From Phytoamicus setariae (GTDB taxonomy: Bacteria; Pseudomonadota; Alphaproteobacteria; Rhizobiales; Rhizobiaceae): a stretch of DNA of 64,000 nucleotides. The position numbers and the translations under genes were made by a program. The number at the start of each line of letters is the position of its first letter. The stretch's first letter is position 1. Of this stretch, positions 62,149 to 64,000 are shown piece after piece. Where the stretch lies: NCBI RefSeq assembly GCF_016722925.1, contig NZ_JAEQNC010000007.1:248001-312000 (forward strand), read 5' to 3'. The notes under the pieces were generated by a model. That model was not told the origin of the DNA. It saw only the letters and a list, made by a program, of their open reading frames with translations, and did no database searches.

Positions 62149-62772
62149 ATGGCTAAACAAAGAAGTGTGACCAAAACATTCCGGTCAACCGAAGATCGCA
62201 GGACCGAGATCGTAACGGCAGCGTTCCGCTGCCTTCAGGAATTCGGCTACGCGAAACTGACCGCTCGCAAGATCGCCGAATATTCGAACATCTCCCTCGG
62301 CCACATCACCTATCACTTCAAGGATATGAACGAAGTGCTGGTCGAGACCTACAAGTACGCCTCGAATGCCCTGCTGGAGGCGTCGCATGCCGATGTCGCA
62401 AGTTCGCCATCCGACCCCATGTCGCAGCTCAAGATTTTTTTGCGAACCGGCTTTACCGACACTTTTCTCAAAAGCGACTACATCCGGGTGCGTATCGACC
62501 TCTGGTCGGCGGCATTGTTCCACGACGAGATTGCGCTTACTGAGAAATCCCTGAACGACCGATACCGGGAAAACCTGGTGGAGATTCTCGAGAGGATTGC
62601 GGCAGAGCGCGGCCACGACAAAGCCAAGGTCGCGTTTCTGGCAGACAACATCATGGCCACACAGGACGGGCTATGGCTGGACTGGAAACGTCGCCATGAC
62701 GATTCAGCAATCCGCAACGGGCTGGATGGGTGCGTGATGCTGGTCAATGCCGTTCTGCGCGAAGGCACCTGA
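62149..62772 (+). CDS. TetR-family transcriptional regulator
   Basis: This 207-residue regulator has an N-terminal TetR helix-turn-helix (RTEIVTAAFRCLQEFGYAKL, then RKIAEYSNISLGHITYHFKD), very typical of the family, and a helical ligand-binding domain. The ATG at 62149 follows AAGGACACCG; the ATG at 62095 has no ribosome site and is less likely. It is divergent from the eight-gene catabolic operon, and palindromic GTAC-N4-GTAC sites lie in the gap, so it is the likely repressor of that operon and of the distant aldehyde dehydrogenase gene, released by the pathway substrate or an intermediate. Confidence 0.88.
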   Translation: MAKQRSVTKTFRSTEDRRTEIVTAAFRCLQEFGYAKLTARKIAEYSNISLGHITYHFKDMNEVLVETYKYASNALLEASHADVASSPSDPMSQLKIFLRTGFTDTFLKSDYIRVRIDLWSAALFHDEIALTEKSLNDRYRENLVEILERIAAERGHDKAKVAFLADNIMATQDGLWLDWKRRHDDSAIRNGLDGCVMLVNAVLREGT

Positions 62773-62789
62773 TCCTCCGCGCAGATGGG

Positions 62790-62816
62790 GAAAGTCAGAC
62801 CTTTGGCCGGACTTTC
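62790..62816. terminator. Hairpin between convergent TetR and permease genes
   Basis: Perfect 7-base arms GAAAGTC and GACTTTC enclose a 13-nt interior that can itself pair at CC/GG. It fills the 43-bp gap between the convergent stops and probably ends transcription from both sides. Confidence 0.55.
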
Positions 62817-63466
62817 TAAAGCCGCTTTGCCGCTCGAAGCTCCAGCAACTTGGCATAGCGGGTCAAGGGATAGCAGAGGCAGAAGTAGATTACCGCCACC
62901 AGACCGTAGACTGTGAAGGGTTCGAAGGTGGCGTTGTTGATGGCGTTCGAGGTCTTGACCAACTCATTGAAGCCGATGATCGAGGTGAGCGCCGTGCTCT
63001 TGATCAGCTGCACCAGAAAACCGACGCTAGGCGCACGCGTGATCGCAAAGGCCTGGGGCAAGATGACCAAGCGCAACTGGGACACATAGTGCAGACCGAG
63101 ACTGCGGGCTGCATCCCATTGGCCCGCCGGCAGCGATTGCACGCCGCCCCGCCAGATCTCCGCCAGGTAAGCACTGGCGCAAAGCGTCAGGCCGAGAGCT
63201 GCGGCCGTCCATGCCTCGACACGGAATCCAAGCAGAGGAAGGCCGAAAAACAGCAGGAACAACTGCATCAGCAGCGGCGTCCCCTGAAACAGGCCGATGT
63301 AATATTCACCGCTTCGCCGCAGCCATTTGCGCTCGGAAATACGCAGCAACAGGATGAGAACACCAACGATAGCCCCGCCGGCGAAGGCCACGATCGATAA
63401 CACAATGGTCCAACGCGCGGCCATCAGCAGATTGCGCAGGATGTCCCAGAACGTAAATTCGATCAT
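62816..63466 (-). CDS. Amino-acid ABC transporter permease
   Basis: This 216-residue polar amino-acid permease (HisM/GlnP family) has five helices; GVQSLPAGQWDAARSLGLHY is the coupling loop. It overlaps the second permease gene by 4 bp. No promoter lies between the two. The ATPase and receptor must lie beyond the window end or elsewhere. No link to the neighbouring TetR regulon is evident, since no GTAC-N4-GTAC site lies nearby. Confidence 0.9.
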   Translation of the reverse strand: MIEFTFWDILRNLLMAARWTIVLSIVAFAGGAIVGVLILLLRISERKWLRRSGEYYIGLFQGTPLLMQLFLLFFGLPLLGFRVEAWTAAALGLTLCASAYLAEIWRGGVQSLPAGQWDAARSLGLHYVSQLRLVILPQAFAITRAPSVGFLVQLIKSTALTSIIGFNELVKTSNAINNATFEPFTVYGLVAVIYFCLCYPLTRYAKLLELRAAKRL

Positions 63467-64000
63467 GCCATGCCTCCCGGAATGGTCTTGCGCCCCACTG
63501 CAAACAGCAATTTGCGCAAGCCGATGCTCAAACCGAGATAAACCAGCGTGATGATAAAATAGGTCTCGAAAGCGCGGAACGTCCGCGCTTGCAGCATATC
63601 CGCTTCGTAAGTGAGTTCGCGCACGGCGATCTGCGACACGACCGAGGATTCCAGCATCATGATGACGATCTGGCTGGTGAGCGCCGGGAAAATGACTTTC
63701 AGCGCCTGCGGCATGACGACCTTGATGAACACCTGCCAGGGCCGGAGCCCGAGCGCCGTAGCAGCCTCTTTCTGACCTGCAGGCACCGCGTCGAGACCGG
63801 CGCCGACGATCTCCGTCGTGTAGGCCGTCATGTTGAGCGTCATGGCGAGCACGGAGGCCGTAATCGGGTCAAGCAATATCCCGAAGCGCGGCAAGCCGAA
63901 GAAGATGAAGAACAGCTGCACCAGAAACGGCGTATTGCGGATGATTTCGACATAGGCGGAAACCGCCTTGCGCAAGATCCGGTAGCGGCTGCGTCTCGCA
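63463..64000 (-). CDS. Amino-acid ABC transporter permease, N-terminus beyond the window (partial)
   Basis: The frame is open to the window edge, leaving about 178 visible residues. The visible part begins Arg-Arg-Ser-Arg-Tyr-Arg-Ile-Leu-Arg-Lys and continues AVSAYVEIIRNTPFLVQLFF, the start of the conserved core of HisQ/GlnP permeases, so the true start is upstream of the window; a TTG at 63975 is not the start. The coupling loop reads VPAGQKEAATALGLRPWQVF. With the next gene it makes a heterodimeric channel. Confidence 0.87.
   Translation of the reverse strand, partial: ARRSRYRILRKAVSAYVEIIRNTPFLVQLFFIFFGLPRFGILLDPITASVLAMTLNMTAYTTEIVGAGLDAVPAGQKEAATALGLRPWQVFIKVVMPQALKVIFPALTSQIVIMMLESSVVSQIAVRELTYEADMLQARTFRAFETYFIITLVYLGLSIGLRKLLFAVGRKTIPGGMA

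Noticed and set aside
60326-62170. A 614-codon plus-strand open frame opposite the Dpp-type binding protein.
   Set aside because: It is antisense to a clear Tat-exported receptor and crosses the operator region; no motif was found.

Overview
The window is a GC-rich, densely packed stretch typical of a Hyphomicrobiales (rhizobial) alphaproteobacterium. It holds about 56 protein genes, short intergenic gaps, many ATGA-type start/stop overlaps, and a heavy load of ABC importers with adjoining catabolic enzymes and local regulators. No rRNA, tRNA, CRISPR array, phage or insertion sequence was seen. The density of uptake-plus-catabolism units suggests a chromid, megaplasmid or accessory chromosomal arc of a plant- or soil-associated rhizobium. 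That placement is inference.

Layout. 1-2851: end of E1-beta, then E2 and E3 of a 2-oxoacid dehydrogenase complex. 3029-3871: ureidoglycine aminohydrolase (purine/allantoin nitrogen). 3908-10399 (-): a complete leucine/isovalerate operon liuA-liuB-liuD-liuE-liuC. 10551-13245: a LysR regulator divergent from a guanine-deaminase-like enzyme and a CynX-type permease. 13264-14627: a secreted ankyrin protein and a PmtA-type phospholipid methyltransferase. 14895-17769 (-): DoeB-like deacylase, EutB-like PLP dehydratase and an amidohydrolase, divergent from an IclR gene (18029). 18029-23317: IclR, a solute-binding-like protein without a signal peptide, a Gfo/Idh/MocA oxidoreductase, a glycosidase-like protein and a RidA protein. 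23405-31110 (-): ROK regulator, M20 deacylase, two tandem periplasmic binding proteins, permease, YhfX-type PLP enzyme and ATPase. 31414-35502 (-): a spermidine/putrescine-type importer. 37109-45918: lysine 6-dehydrogenase/Lrp pair, then D-amino-acid transaminase, amino-acid importer, DmpA-type peptidase and amidase. 62816-64000 (-): an amino-acid permease pair running off the end.

The most interesting part is 46162-62772. It holds two luciferase-like (LLM) flavin monooxygenase paralogues, a flavin reductase fused to a degenerate Nudix-like domain, an alpha/beta hydrolase, a tautomerase, a succinate-semialdehyde-type dehydrogenase, a ProXWV-type betaine importer and a Dpp-type importer, with a TetR and a LysR regulator. 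The enzyme set resembles the trigonelline (N-methylnicotinate) ring-opening pathway TgnA-E. I read it as a candidate catabolic regulon for an N-methylpyridinium or similar heterocyclic betaine.

Two regulatory links are visible in the DNA. GTAC-N4-GTAC operators occur twice between the TetR gene and the Dpp-type operon and once, nearly identical over 20 bp, in the promoter of the aldehyde dehydrogenase 14 kb away. A second bipartite element with fixed 25-bp phasing lies upstream of both the ProV operon and the first LLM gene.
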